From: Diphasiastrum complanatum
Taxonomy: Eukaryota > Streptophyta > Lycopodiopsida > Lycopodiales > Lycopodiaceae
Direction of reading: 5' to 3'
NCBI GenBank assembly: GCA_029204225.1
Contig: CM055103.1
Coordinates: 53,609,538-53,673,537, forward strand
DNA length: 64,000 bases
Made by a program: the position numbers and the translations under genes. The notes below the pieces were generated by a model. That model had not been told where the DNA came from and ran no database searches. It saw nothing but the letters and a program-made list of their open reading frames with translations. Positions within the stretch are counted from its first letter, which is position 1; each line of letters begins with the position of its first letter. This document shows positions 49,676 through 59,400 of this stretch, piece by piece.

Positions 49676-51443
49676 GAGGAGGAGGATACCTCTCATGCTT
49701 CTAATTCAAATCACCAATGAGAAAGAAGACTATATTGCAAGTGATGGAGAAGGCCCTCTTATGGCATCAAGCTTCTCCTCTTCCACCTTCAACAAGGATG
49801 ACTCATGGTATATTGATAGTGGAGCATCTTCACATATGTGTGGCTCCAAGCACTTTTTTTCATCTATTATGCCTTATGATGGAGTCAAGAAGACCATATA
49901 CTTTGCAAGTAAGCATGCGTGCAATATTGAAAGAGTAGGGATTATTCCCTTGAAGCTATCTTCTAAAGATCTCTTTCTCAACAATGTTCTTTTTGTCCCA
50001 AAGCTTACAAAGAACATCTTAAGTGTTGGCCAACTTCTTGATAGTGGCTTTGATGTCAATTTCAATATTGACAATTGTGTGATTAAGAAGGATGGTGAGA
50101 TCCTTGCATATGGATCAAGATTTGAAGGCATCTACAAATTGGATCCAAGTGAGAGTGCAAACTCTCTTGATGTTTCTTATATTTCCAATATTTCAAAGGA
50201 GGAGGATTACACAAGATGCACATATCTTCTCTCTTCAAGTATTATGGTGTATGATTATTCCTTATTATTCAAAGCATATATTGAGAAGAAATTCTCATTG
50301 AAGATCAAAGCTTTGAGGAGTATTGGAGCTCTTGAAGGAATAGCACCATATGAAGTTTTATTCAAGATGAAGCCTAAGGTTGATCACCTTAGTGAACTTG
50401 GTAGTGCTTGCTTTGCACATATTCCCTTGGAAACAAGAAGGAAGGATGATCCAAGCTCATGGATCATGATTGGATACTCATCCATCAAGGAGGCCTTTAG
50501 TGTCTTTACACTCTCTATTTCAAATGTGATGGTGAATAGAGATGTCGTATTGCATGAAGATTCAATCTTGGAAGTGGCCGAGATCAAGGCTTCTCAAGAA
50601 GCATCACAAGTTATCCTTTTTGAAGGTATTCAAGTTATGATGGGGCCAATGTGTGAGGAGGAGTTTCTTCTTCATATGATTTCAAGAAGATCTTCAAGAT
50701 GCATGGTCGAGTCATTATGGCTCACCTTACATGGCAAAGAGGGGCATATTTCATGTTGTATCTACTACAACACATTCGTATATGCTTCTCTTCCTTTGCT
50801 TGAAATGCTATCTTGCTTCATTGAATTTTTTGGATCTCAAAGTTCAAGAAAAGCTATACTAGTTTTGTATGATGCTTATGGTATGGACATGTTTCTTGTC
50901 ATTATTGACTTCGATGTGTTTCTAATACTTTTTGAAAGCAAGATATTGTATTGTCAAAAGTATGCTCTTGGTTCTAGTAAGAACAAGATTGAGCTTGGTA
51001 CTCACTTTTGTGAAAATCATGTTTTCACATGTTTTGAGGCAAATTGTAAACTCCTCTTGAGATTAAGTGAAGCATCCAAAGTGGACACTTACGTCCTTGA
51101 GAGAGTAACTAGCCTAAAAAAGATCAAGATAGTCTTTGATATCAAGATTAGATCCATCATGGTTATAGTTCATTGTATGTGGACTAGTCAAGCTAGAAAG
51201 CATAATCTTGATAATCATCATTGTTTCACATCTTATGATCCTGATCTCCATGATCCTTATGAGGCTTGGAAGCCTCAGATTTCTCTATTTATGGTGCATC
51301 CATCATGCAAGTGGAACTTTCAAGGCAAAGATCATCATCAAGCATGGAGGAAGCCCATGATAATAGTGGCATATTGGTGGAGCACTCTTCAAAGGCATTG
51401 GCAAGAGATCTCTACCAAAGAGATATTATCATGGATATGGTGA
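49581..51443 (+). CDS. Copia-C second ORF: protease + integrase scraps + unknown 280-residue region
   Basis: The 620-codon frame has no stop. Residues 1-45 overlap gag out of frame and are probably not meaningful. Residues 75-185 are Copia protease (DSWYIDSGASSHM with Asp79; NNVLFVPKLTKNILSVGQL). Residues 190-250 bridge two in-frame deletions: the zinc domain and the catalytic core of integrase are gone except for a trace (KKFSLKIKALRS). Residues 251-335 match the region after the integrase core in Copia-D (APYEVLFKMKPKVDHL, AHIPLETRRKDDPSS, VNRDVVLHEDS). From about 340 to 620 (50598-51440) I recognise nothing: Cys/His/Phe-rich with a hydrophobic stretch near 425-450 (DMFLVIIDFDVFLILF). RT should be here. 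It could be captured host sequence or a derived element protein. Expression is uncertain. Confidence 0.6.
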   Translation: MMMAKFYLPSTKRGVRSNTITSLMTKLKTKIERRRIPLMLLIQITNEKEDYIASDGEGPLMASSFSSSTFNKDDSWYIDSGASSHMCGSKHFFSSIMPYDGVKKTIYFASKHACNIERVGIIPLKLSSKDLFLNNVLFVPKLTKNILSVGQLLDSGFDVNFNIDNCVIKKDGEILAYGSRFEGIYKLDPSESANSLDVSYISNISKEEDYTRCTYLLSSSIMVYDYSLLFKAYIEKKFSLKIKALRSIGALEGIAPYEVLFKMKPKVDHLSELGSACFAHIPLETRRKDDPSSWIMIGYSSIKEAFSVFTLSISNVMVNRDVVLHEDSILEVAEIKASQEASQVILFEGIQVMMGPMCEEEFLLHMISRRSSRCMVESLWLTLHGKEGHISCCIYYNTFVYASLPLLEMLSCFIEFFGSQSSRKAILVLYDAYGMDMFLVIIDFDVFLILFESKILYCQKYALGSSKNKIELGTHFCENHVFTCFEANCKLLLRLSEASKVDTYVLERVTSLKKIKIVFDIKIRSIMVIVHCMWTSQARKHNLDNHHCFTSYDPDLHDPYEAWKPQISLFMVHPSCKWNFQGKDHHQAWRKPMIIVAYWWSTLQRHWQEISTKEILSWIW

Positions 51444-51566
51444 GGGTGCTGCTATGATGGATCCCTTGGCTGATCTTCACTTCTTATGCATACCAAAGGA
51501 TCCACTCAAAAAGATTTACAAACTTCTCAAGTGATCTAGTACCTTTCCAAGCTATTTTTTGAGGAG

Positions 51567-52379
51567 TGTGAGAAATTGGCAAAAATCTAGCTTGGTATTT
51601 TTTATGATAGAAGTTTGTAAGTGAATCTCACATGTGTGGGGGATGTTCCCACGTGTGGAGAATTGTAAAGTAAATCAAAATGTTTGATATAGGGGTCTCA
51701 TAGAATTTCATAGTCAAGCATTTAGGTGTAGGATGTTGATAGGGTCAAATTTGACATAGATGGCAAATTATCCATTTCCACTTGTAATGCCAATATTGAG
51801 CCAAAATAGAGCCAAAATTGTGCCAATTAGAGTGTAGACAAGTGTCATGCTTTTGTTTGATGAAGCTTAAGAGGTCCAATAGGATTTAGAGGTGGAACCT
51901 TGTGAGGTCCAATAGAAAATTGAGGTGTGCTTGAATATAGTCCAATAGAATTTAGAGGTGCAATGGTCCAATAGGATTAAGAGATGGCAAAGTGTGATCC
52001 AATCATAGTTAAGCATAGTGGTAGATCATGAATCTATTAGTATCATTATACTCCTCCTTTTGGATCTAATTGATTTTGAGATTGAGTGGATTTTGAGTGT
52101 CATTGAATTTCTAGCTTTCTCTCTCTACCCGAGAGCTCATGATGGTTTTTCTCTCTCTACCCAAGGAGAGCAGCTTGTTTTTACTTAGAATACTTTTGGA
52201 ACACTTACCACACGTGTGAGTGAGAGTTGGAAGTGATTGAATGCATGTAGTAGTGTGTTTTTGCCATAGGATACAAGATTGATCTTGAATCTCAATCTAG
52301 TCTTGATCTTGGTGCATCTACACACCTTAGGAGATCACAAGTACATGTAGTGGACAGTCCACACATGTGAAATTCAACA
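51567..52379 (+). repeat. Copia-C 3' LTR
   Basis: 813 bases, TGTGAG to CAACA, after a purine tract (ttttttgaggag). It carries an extra 19-base segment with a CACGTG at 51650-51655 compared with the 5' LTR, and a CACACGTGTG at 52209-52218. The last palindrome of the 5' LTR has become CACATGTG here. Confidence 0.92.
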
Positions 52380-52972
52380 TGATATATAGTTTGTCACACC
52401 ATTGATTGGTTTAGTCTTAGATTTTATCCAAATCTTGTGCCAATCTACCACAAATATGTTTGAAAATTTTCTTGTCTCAAGTTTCTCTCTAAACCTCTTC
52501 TATGTGTATTTTTATGGTTTTTCTATACAACTATTCTTACAAAAATCATATGCAATGACTATCAGCCCCAATATATGATGTATCTTCATGGTGTGGGGAC
52601 AATGACCAAACAAGTCCATCGTGTAGAGGGTGATCTAGCGGAAGGTATCGGTGTGGCTCTCATAAACAATCTTTTGCAGATGTTGTGAGTGATGTGTTTA
52701 CAGATACTCATCATAGATGGGACATGCATTGTAGCCACTAGTTTGGAGCCATGTATTGAAACAAAACGACCGATCTAATTGTGAGTGTAGTGTTTGAATC
52801 GAAAGAAAATTTGTAAATACACATGAGATCTAATGTAAAAAACTAATAGAAACAATATCTTACCAAAATACTCTCCATATCCAAGAAAGTCGTGCATCGT
52901 CCACATCAAAGTTCCCTTCACCACAAAATCTCTTTGTTTGCGTGGTCTTGAAATATCAGTCACTTGTGCAGA
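52380..52972. other. Flank between Copia-C and a decayed gene
   Basis: No gene. On the minus strand 52,570-52,700 has a coding-like run (VYESHTDTFR, then TMDLFGHCPHTMKIHHILG) with one stop. I do not recognise the family. Confidence 0.4.
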
Positions 52973-53901
52973 GTTCCAAAAATATCAAGAGCAAGGCACA
53001 GCCAAAAGCAATTCGGAAATTGCCATTCCAGTGTCACCCCCTGAATGTGGCATAGTGCCCTTGAAAGTGAGATCACCCATGTATTCAGATAAACCTTGGA
53101 ATGAAAGCTCCAATAAAGAATTTCTCAGGTTTCTGTCAGGAACATTAAATGCAAATATCAACAAAGATTGTGCATTGTACAAGAAGACAGATTCTTATGA
53201 AGCTATGACTCTGGCATTGAAATCATCTATTGTTAATCTAGATTCTGTCAGCTAGTATATGCCTGAAAGGTTCGAGAACAAAAGCGATCTGCATGTGGGA
53301 AAAGACACTCGGAATAGAACATCCAAGAGAGGCAAAAGAAAAAAAGATTTTCAGATTGAAATATTGCCTAGAATATCATCTCTTTCAAGGCAAGAGATTA
53401 AAGAGGATATCCAGACATTGAGCAAAGTGGCTAAGTTAGTAAGGGAGAATGTGCGACACAAGAGTGTGCTTACAAGGACTAGCATGAGTTCATTGCATGA
53501 AGGGAAAGCTCCTGCACCTGCAGCACGTTGACGCGTTGCAAAAGTTTGCACCATGACAAATGTACATAGCAAAAGTTTGCACCATGACAAATGTACATAG
53601 GGTGGAGTGTGCAGCAACTTCTAATGTGGCACTACAAATGAAACAGTCGAATTTTGAGGATAACGGGGCTCCAAGTTGCAAGGTAGATGCAGCTGAACCA
53701 CCATACTCACTGGGCAAGATTATAGAGGGTCGCAGTATTGCAAGTTAGCCTGGTGTAGGAGAGAGTGTAACCTTAAGAGAAATAACCCTCTGTCTTGAAT
53801 CCTTTGAAACAAAGCCTAAAATCGGGAAGGCTGTCGCACAGTTGTTGCTACATGGATTTGTTGAATCAAACTTGTCTGGGAATAACCACGAGTTTGAATG
53901 A
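52973..53901 (+). pseudogene. Decayed host gene fragment, possibly SANT/ELM2-like
   Basis: A single plus frame runs the whole length with three stops (53253, 53529, 53746) and one 31-bp tandem duplication (53538-53599). The duplication adds exactly the shift that separates the frames on either side. The start is set by a splice-acceptor-like cttgtgcag ending at about 52971. Visible blocks are SPPECGIVPLKVRSPMYSD, the basic TSKRGKRKKDFQIEILPR and SLSRQEIKEDIQTLSKVAK, and GKAVAQLLLHGFVESNLSG. The basic segment plus LSRQEI.ED recalls plant SANT/ELM2-type nuclear proteins, from memory and weakly. The natural stop may be 53899-53901. Confidence 0.5.
53538..53599. repeat. 31-bp exact tandem duplication
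   Basis: Copies 53538-53568 and 53569-53599, starting gcaaaagtttgcacc, are identical. The duplication causes a +1 shift within the pseudogene at 52973-53901. Confidence 0.95.
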
Positions 53902-54027
53902 ATCTCGTTGATAGGTTGAGCTGGTAGCTAGCCGATTCTAAGGCTTGAGAGCTCGTAGAACTGATGGAATAGTTTCATTTGTGCTGGCTATAGATGAGTG
54001 AGTGGCTGTTAGGCTGTAGCGAGCACT

Positions 54028-54540
54028 CTAAGCTCTCCTACGCCTGAGTCTCCTCCCACTCGCTGGTGGTGCTGTGGAGCCTACTGTGGCCTCTCGAGTG
54101 GTAGGCTCAGTTGCGAAATCCTCATCAGAGGCAGAGGTATGATGCCCCTCATCCTCATCCCCGCCCTCCTCGTACTCCTCATCCTCATACTCCTCCTCCT
54201 CTGAGGACTCTGACCCTGGCGATGCCTCAGACTCAGACTCAGACTCGTCCTCGGGGCTATGAGCACGAGAGCTGCTAGCCTCTCCTGCCCTCCTCCTACG
54301 CTCTGCTCGAGTGACAGGCCCTGCACAGTGCACACAAAGAGGGACAAACATGTTATTGCCTGCAAATTAGTAAATTACAATTTACGATAATTAATAACTT
54401 CAAGCTTCAAAAATTTAATTCAAGACCTGTCACCTTAGACAATCATAATTTCTCACCTACACTCTGCATGGCCTCCTCGTGGAGGAATGCGTACACGTCC
54501 TCATCTGACTTGCAAAAAGTTTTGGCCTTGCCTTACAGGC
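54028..54540 (-). pseudogene. Minus-strand gene tail with acidic Ser/Glu region, two putative exons
   Basis: Minus exon 1 (about 54540-54462) reads KTFCKSDEDVYAFLHEEAM and ends in GTAG before a donor GTGAGA. The intron of about 130 bases ends ctgtgcag. Exon 2 (54330-54028) reads GPVTRAERRRRAGEASSSR followed by a long Glu/Ser/Asp tract and a final Arg-rich RRLRRRRA before the stop. The splice keeps frame and phase. Acidic, low-complexity tails of this kind end many plant transposase-like and nuclear proteins. I do not recognise the family. The 5' part is missing or unrecognisable beyond 54540. Confidence 0.45.
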
Positions 54541-54961
54541 AGGGGCACATAGTAGACACAGTAAAAAATTGACGTGCTTGTGTTCGAAATAATTACTTGG
54601 AATTGTTTTTTATTTACTCTTTTTCGTATTTATACTAATTTCTGAAGCTGCCACGTATTTAACAAATACCTAATTAAAACGTAAACATAGTTTTAATGAA
54701 TTAATAAGATAAATTAGTTTCAGGGATAAATGTCTATAAGGTGGCTCTGTCCATAGTAGGCGCGTTGATTTTCTCATGCATTCATTGTTGTGGTGGTGCA
54801 CGTGGATTTTCTTGTGCATTCCTGTTCATGTGTCGCGTGGATTCTTGCATGCATGCGTTTGTGTTCTCTACGTTCTCTGCCTAGAATCGTCATGCAACGA
54901 GTGTGTTTCTAAAGTGTGTTTACAAAGTGCAGTATTTTGTAAGCCATCAGCCCTTCCTCTG
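54541..54961. other. Left flank of Copia-D
   Basis: No gene seen. AT-rich, then TG/CG-mixed. It ends in a pyrimidine-rich ccatcagcccttcctctg at the insertion point. CTCTG at 54957-54961 is the left target-site copy. Confidence 0.55.
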
Positions 54962-55642
54962 TGTTAAAAATTCACAATTCTAGCTTGACTAGTTTTGGTC
55001 ATATGACTTGTAAATAGTTAGATGGTCATGATGTGGCTTGTCACACGTGCCAAATAGCATAGGATTCCATTCATAAGGATGTTCTCAAGTAGACCTAAGT
55101 GTTAGGACCTTTGGAATGAGTCCAAATTATGCTTAGATACAAGGGAGAAAAAATAGGAGCTATTTTTGGTAATTTTTGCATTGTTGAGGGATCTCCAAGA
55201 TTCCAACCCTAACTTGGTAGGGATGAAAGATCCACCAAAATTAGCATTAGGTATAGGTTTAGGGCTACTCATACTGCCCAAAACCGTGATGGATCATGTA
55301 TATATAGGTGATGATATCTCACCAAAATCAATCAAGCAATTTCATGTTTTTTCTCTCATAATGGTGCAATTGCTCTCTATGTTCATAATTGTTTGAGTAC
55401 TTGTGATTACTAATGATTATAGGATTGAATGTAGGTCTGGTGTACAGTACTCAGACTGTGGGAGGCCGTACTTTCACACGTGTGAAGCCTTCTTCAAGGA
55501 TTTGGGCCATTTAGTGAGGTTCAAGCATAGGTTTTTGATGGATTTTGATGGTTCAACTTGTGCTAATCTTATGAAATCATAATCTATTGTTTTCCTCATC
55601 ATTTCAAGTGTTTTAGGATCCTTATTTGCTGTAATTTTTACA
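54962..55642 (+). repeat. Copia-D 5' LTR
   Basis: 681 bases, TGTTAAAAATTC to TTTTTACA. A TATA box TATATATA lies at 55299-55306, so transcription should start about 30 bases later. G-box cores CACGTG lie at 55044-55049 (upstream of TATA) and in CACACGTGTG at 55475-55484 (in the transcribed part). The inverted ends are TG...CA. Confidence 0.97.
55299..55306 (+). promoter_or_regulatory. Copia-D LTR TATA box
   Basis: TATATATAGG in the middle of the LTR is the best core-promoter candidate. The same box is at 60775-60782 in the 3' LTR, where it could drive transcription into the flanking U2AF35 pseudogene. Confidence 0.65.
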
Positions 55643-55654
55643 TGGTATCAGAGC
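55643..55654 (+). other. Copia-D primer binding site
   Basis: TGGTATCAGAGC immediately after the LTR, complementary to initiator-Met tRNA. Confidence 0.95.
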
Positions 55655-56453
55655 CTAAAGGCTGAAATGAGCTAAATCCTTGGTTTTCATTCAATTTGAT
55701 CACAAGTTTTGATCTAAATCTTGTGTAGATTGGATCTTAGCATCTAGTATTGATTCTAGAACTCAAAGTGAGTCAAATAAATTGGAGATTGGTGTTGTGT
55801 GACTTCATTTGCAGGTGTTTAGGTGTCTAAAACCAGAGGCAAAGTTGAATTCAATTCACATTACCAAGATAGCAAGTTTTGCTTGCTCCAAGCATTGATT
55901 TCTAAGCGAGTTTTGGAGGTGATTTCATAGAGGAGGCTTTCTAGCATTCAAGGAGAGGGAAGATCAGAGTTTTGGGGACTCTTCAAGGCTGTTCTAAGGT
56001 GTAGTAGGCACCTCCTAAAGTGATTTAGGTTCAGTCTAACCATTGCTTGACTTATGCACCAAATTAGATCAATTTTTCATCAATTTTGATCATTTTTTGC
56101 TTGTGATTGGATAGTAGATTGTGTTGCATCCTCATTAAGTTCCATTTAGATCTTTTACAAGTGATTTTGGAAGTATATTAGGTTGCTGAAATTCACTCTT
56201 GATCAGATCATTTGGAAGCTTTAATGTTCTTTATAGAAAGAGGGGCAATTCTACTAGTATTGTCTACTTCAATCAAGCAAGTGCATTGTTTCTAGTATTC
56301 TATGATTTGATTTTGTTAGAGATCATTCTTAGATCTTTATAGGAAGTCTATCACTGATCTTTTCAGGTCCCTAATAAGTGGGATAAGATAGATCTTCAAT
56401 CAAATCAATAGAAGTAACCTTCATTTGTGTCAAGTCCTTGATTAGGAGACTAG
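55655..56453 (+). other. Copia-D leader
   Basis: 800-base untranslated leader between the primer site and gag start. It should contain dimerisation/packaging signals. No ORF of note. Confidence 0.7.
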
Positions 56454-59400
56454 ATGGCATCTATAAATGTATATCTTTTGGATACTAATGAAAGGCTCAA
56501 CAAAACTAACTATTCCATATGGAAAGTTAGAATGGAATCTATCATGATCATGCAAGATCTGATGGAAATTGTAAATGGTAAGGAGGGTGAACCTATTCAT
56601 CCTCAAGAAAAAGCCAAATACATCAAGAGGTGCAATGTTGCACTACACTGCATAAAAATGAATGTTGCAAATGAACTCTTAAGAGAGGTAGGAGATTGCA
56701 CTTTAGCTCAAGATGCTTGGGAGACTTTGCAAAAGGTCTATGAATCTAAGAACCAAACTAGAATGTTAGCTTTGAAGAATCAAATCTATAGAAGCTATCA
56801 AAAGAAAGGAGAGAGTGCACATACTTTTGTCCTAAGAGTAAAGGAATTGAACAAAGAGCTAGCCTTTATAGGTGACCCTATCAAGGATGAAGAGCTTGTT
56901 CAACTCATATTGAATGGACTAAGCTTTGAATTTGACAATTTGGTTCAGGGATATGCAATTATGGGTAAGCTACCCATACTTGAAGAACTCCAAGGCACAC
57001 TCATGGCCGAGGAATCAAGAAGGAGCCAAATGCAAGAGAGGATGGATAGGCTTTCCATCCAAGGTGGAGATGACCAAGCTCTCTTCACCAAAGGCAAAGG
57101 CAAGTCCAAAGGCAAAGGATCAACATTCAAGAAGTCTACAAATCTTGAGGATCAAGAAGGACCCCCAAAGGCATCTCCATCAACCACCAAAGTCAAGAAG
57201 GACAAATCAAAGGTGAAGTGCTACTATTGTAGCAAGATGGGGCATTATGCCTCGGAATGCTTCAAGAGGAAGCAAGATCAAAGCCAAGCCAACATGAGCA
57301 AAGAGGAGGAGGAGGAGAGTTCACATAAGGACTCTCTCATGATGTCCATATTTTCTTCAACAAGCTTCAAAGGAGAAGATCCTTGGTGGATTGACTCGGG
57401 TGCTAGTTCACACATGACTAGTAAAAGGGAGTTTTTCTCTTCTCTCTTATCTTATGATGGACCTATAAAGTCTATCTATACAGCAAATGATGAAGCTTGT
57501 AAGATTGAAGGAGTTGGTAGCATTCCCCTTTTCTTAGGATCTTCCAAAAAGATCGACATAGAAGGTGTTTTGTACATTCCTACAATAACAAAGAATCTAC
57601 TAAGTGTTGGCCAAATGGTAGACAATGGTTTCAATGTTGACTTTGCTTCAAATGAATGTTTCATCAAGAAGAAGGGTAAGATAGTGGCTAAGGGCACTAG
57701 ACTTGGCAAACTTTATAAGCTGGATGCATTTGTGGATACTAATGTTGTCATGTTGGCCGAGAAGAGCAAGATATCTACCTTTACTTTATGGCACAAAAGA
57801 CTTGGACATGTCAACTCGGGTTCCATGGAGGCTATGATCAAGGAGGAGTATGCTTTAGGCCTACCAAGGTCTATTGGGAAGGAAGACAAGGTTTGTGAAG
57901 CTTGTGCCTTATCCAAGGCACATAAGAAGGTGTTTCCTAACTCCATCACAAAGTCATCTCATCCTCTTGAACTCATACACTCGGATGTGCACATTGCTAG
58001 CACCAAATCTAATGGAGGTTCATCCATGTTTTTAACCTTCATTGATGACTACTCAAGATATTGTTGGGTGTTCTTACTTTCCTTCAAGTCTCAAGTATTT
58101 GATACTTTTGTAAAGTTCAAGTTGTTTGTGGAAAAGCATCATAATCATAGCATCAAGATTCTTAGAAGTGACAATGGTGGAGAATTCATCTCCAATGAGT
58201 TCAAGGCCTTTTGTGAGGAGGAAGGGATCAAGAAAGAGACTTCTTGTCCTTACACTCCTCAACAAAATGGAGTTGCTGAAAGAAGGAATAGAACATTATG
58301 TGAATGTTCTAAGGCTTTAAGATTAGATGCTTGTTTGTCCAAATCCTTTTGGGGTGAGTCTCTTGTATGTGCAAACTACTTGATGAATAGGGTGTCTTGC
58401 AAAGCAATTGAAGGCAAAACTCCATATGAGATGTTGTATGGAAAGAAACCCAATCTTAATCACTTGAAAGTTTTTGGGTGTATATGTTATGTGCATGTGC
58501 CATTGGAAACAAGAACCAAGGAGGATCCATCTTCCACAAGAGGGATCATGCTTGGATATGCAAGCTCAAGCAAGGGCTACAAAGTCTATCTCCCATCCTT
58601 GAACAAATTTGTTGTTTCAAGGGATGTCATCTTTGATGAACATCATATGCATATGCTTGAAGAAGGCTCAAGTGCTCCAACAATCAAGAAGAAGATGGCC
58701 GAGGAGCAAGATCTTGGTTTTGAGGAGGAGCTCATGGAGGAGCAAGCACCAAACCCACCTATCACACCAAGGAGATATTCAAGGGCAAAAGTGGAGCCAT
58801 CAAGGCTCACATATCAAGGCAAAGGACAACAAGTTGAGGGTATCTCATCCACTTCTTATGCTTTATCTAGTTTTGAAGAACCGTCTAATGTTGAAGATGC
58901 ATTGAACTCCAAAGAATGGTATAAAGCTATGTTGGATGAGTATGATGCCTTGATTGAGAATGAAACTTGGTTGCTTGTTGAGAGACCTCAAAGGAATGTA
59001 ATAGGATGCAAGTGGGTCTTCAAGCTTAAGTTGAATGCAAATGGGAGTGTTAACAAACATAAAGCAAGATTAGTTGCAAAAGGTTATGCTCAAGAGAGAG
59101 GGATAGACTATGAGGAAACTTTTACACCCGTGGCCAAGATGGTCACAATAAGACTAATCATTGCACTTGCATCACATTTTGGATGGATTCTATGTCAAAT
59201 GGATGTCTCTAATGCTTTCTTGAATGGTTTTTTGGAAGAGGATATCTATATGGAGCAGCCACAAGGGTTCATCAAGCATGGAATGGAGAAGAAAGTATGC
59301 CATCTCCAAATAAGCATCTATGGCTTGAAGCAAGCCTCGAGATCTTGGAATTCAAGACTACATTGCTATCTTATTTCACTTTCTTTTGTTCAAAGTGAAT

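Larger units (their letters stand above)
47428..52379 (+). mobile_element. Copia-C (plus), both LTRs, RT-less
   Basis: The 5' LTR is 47428-48221, the primer binding site 48222-48233, gag 48971-49675, a second ORF 49581-51443, a purine-rich tract before 51567, and the 3' LTR 51567-52379. I found no RT, RNase H, zinc knuckle or integrase core, so it is non-autonomous. LTRs differ by about 14 substitutions and one indel (just under 2%), older than Copia-D. Flanks (AGGAT left, TGATA right) do not form a target duplication, pointing to later rearrangement or recombination between elements. Confidence 0.85.
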
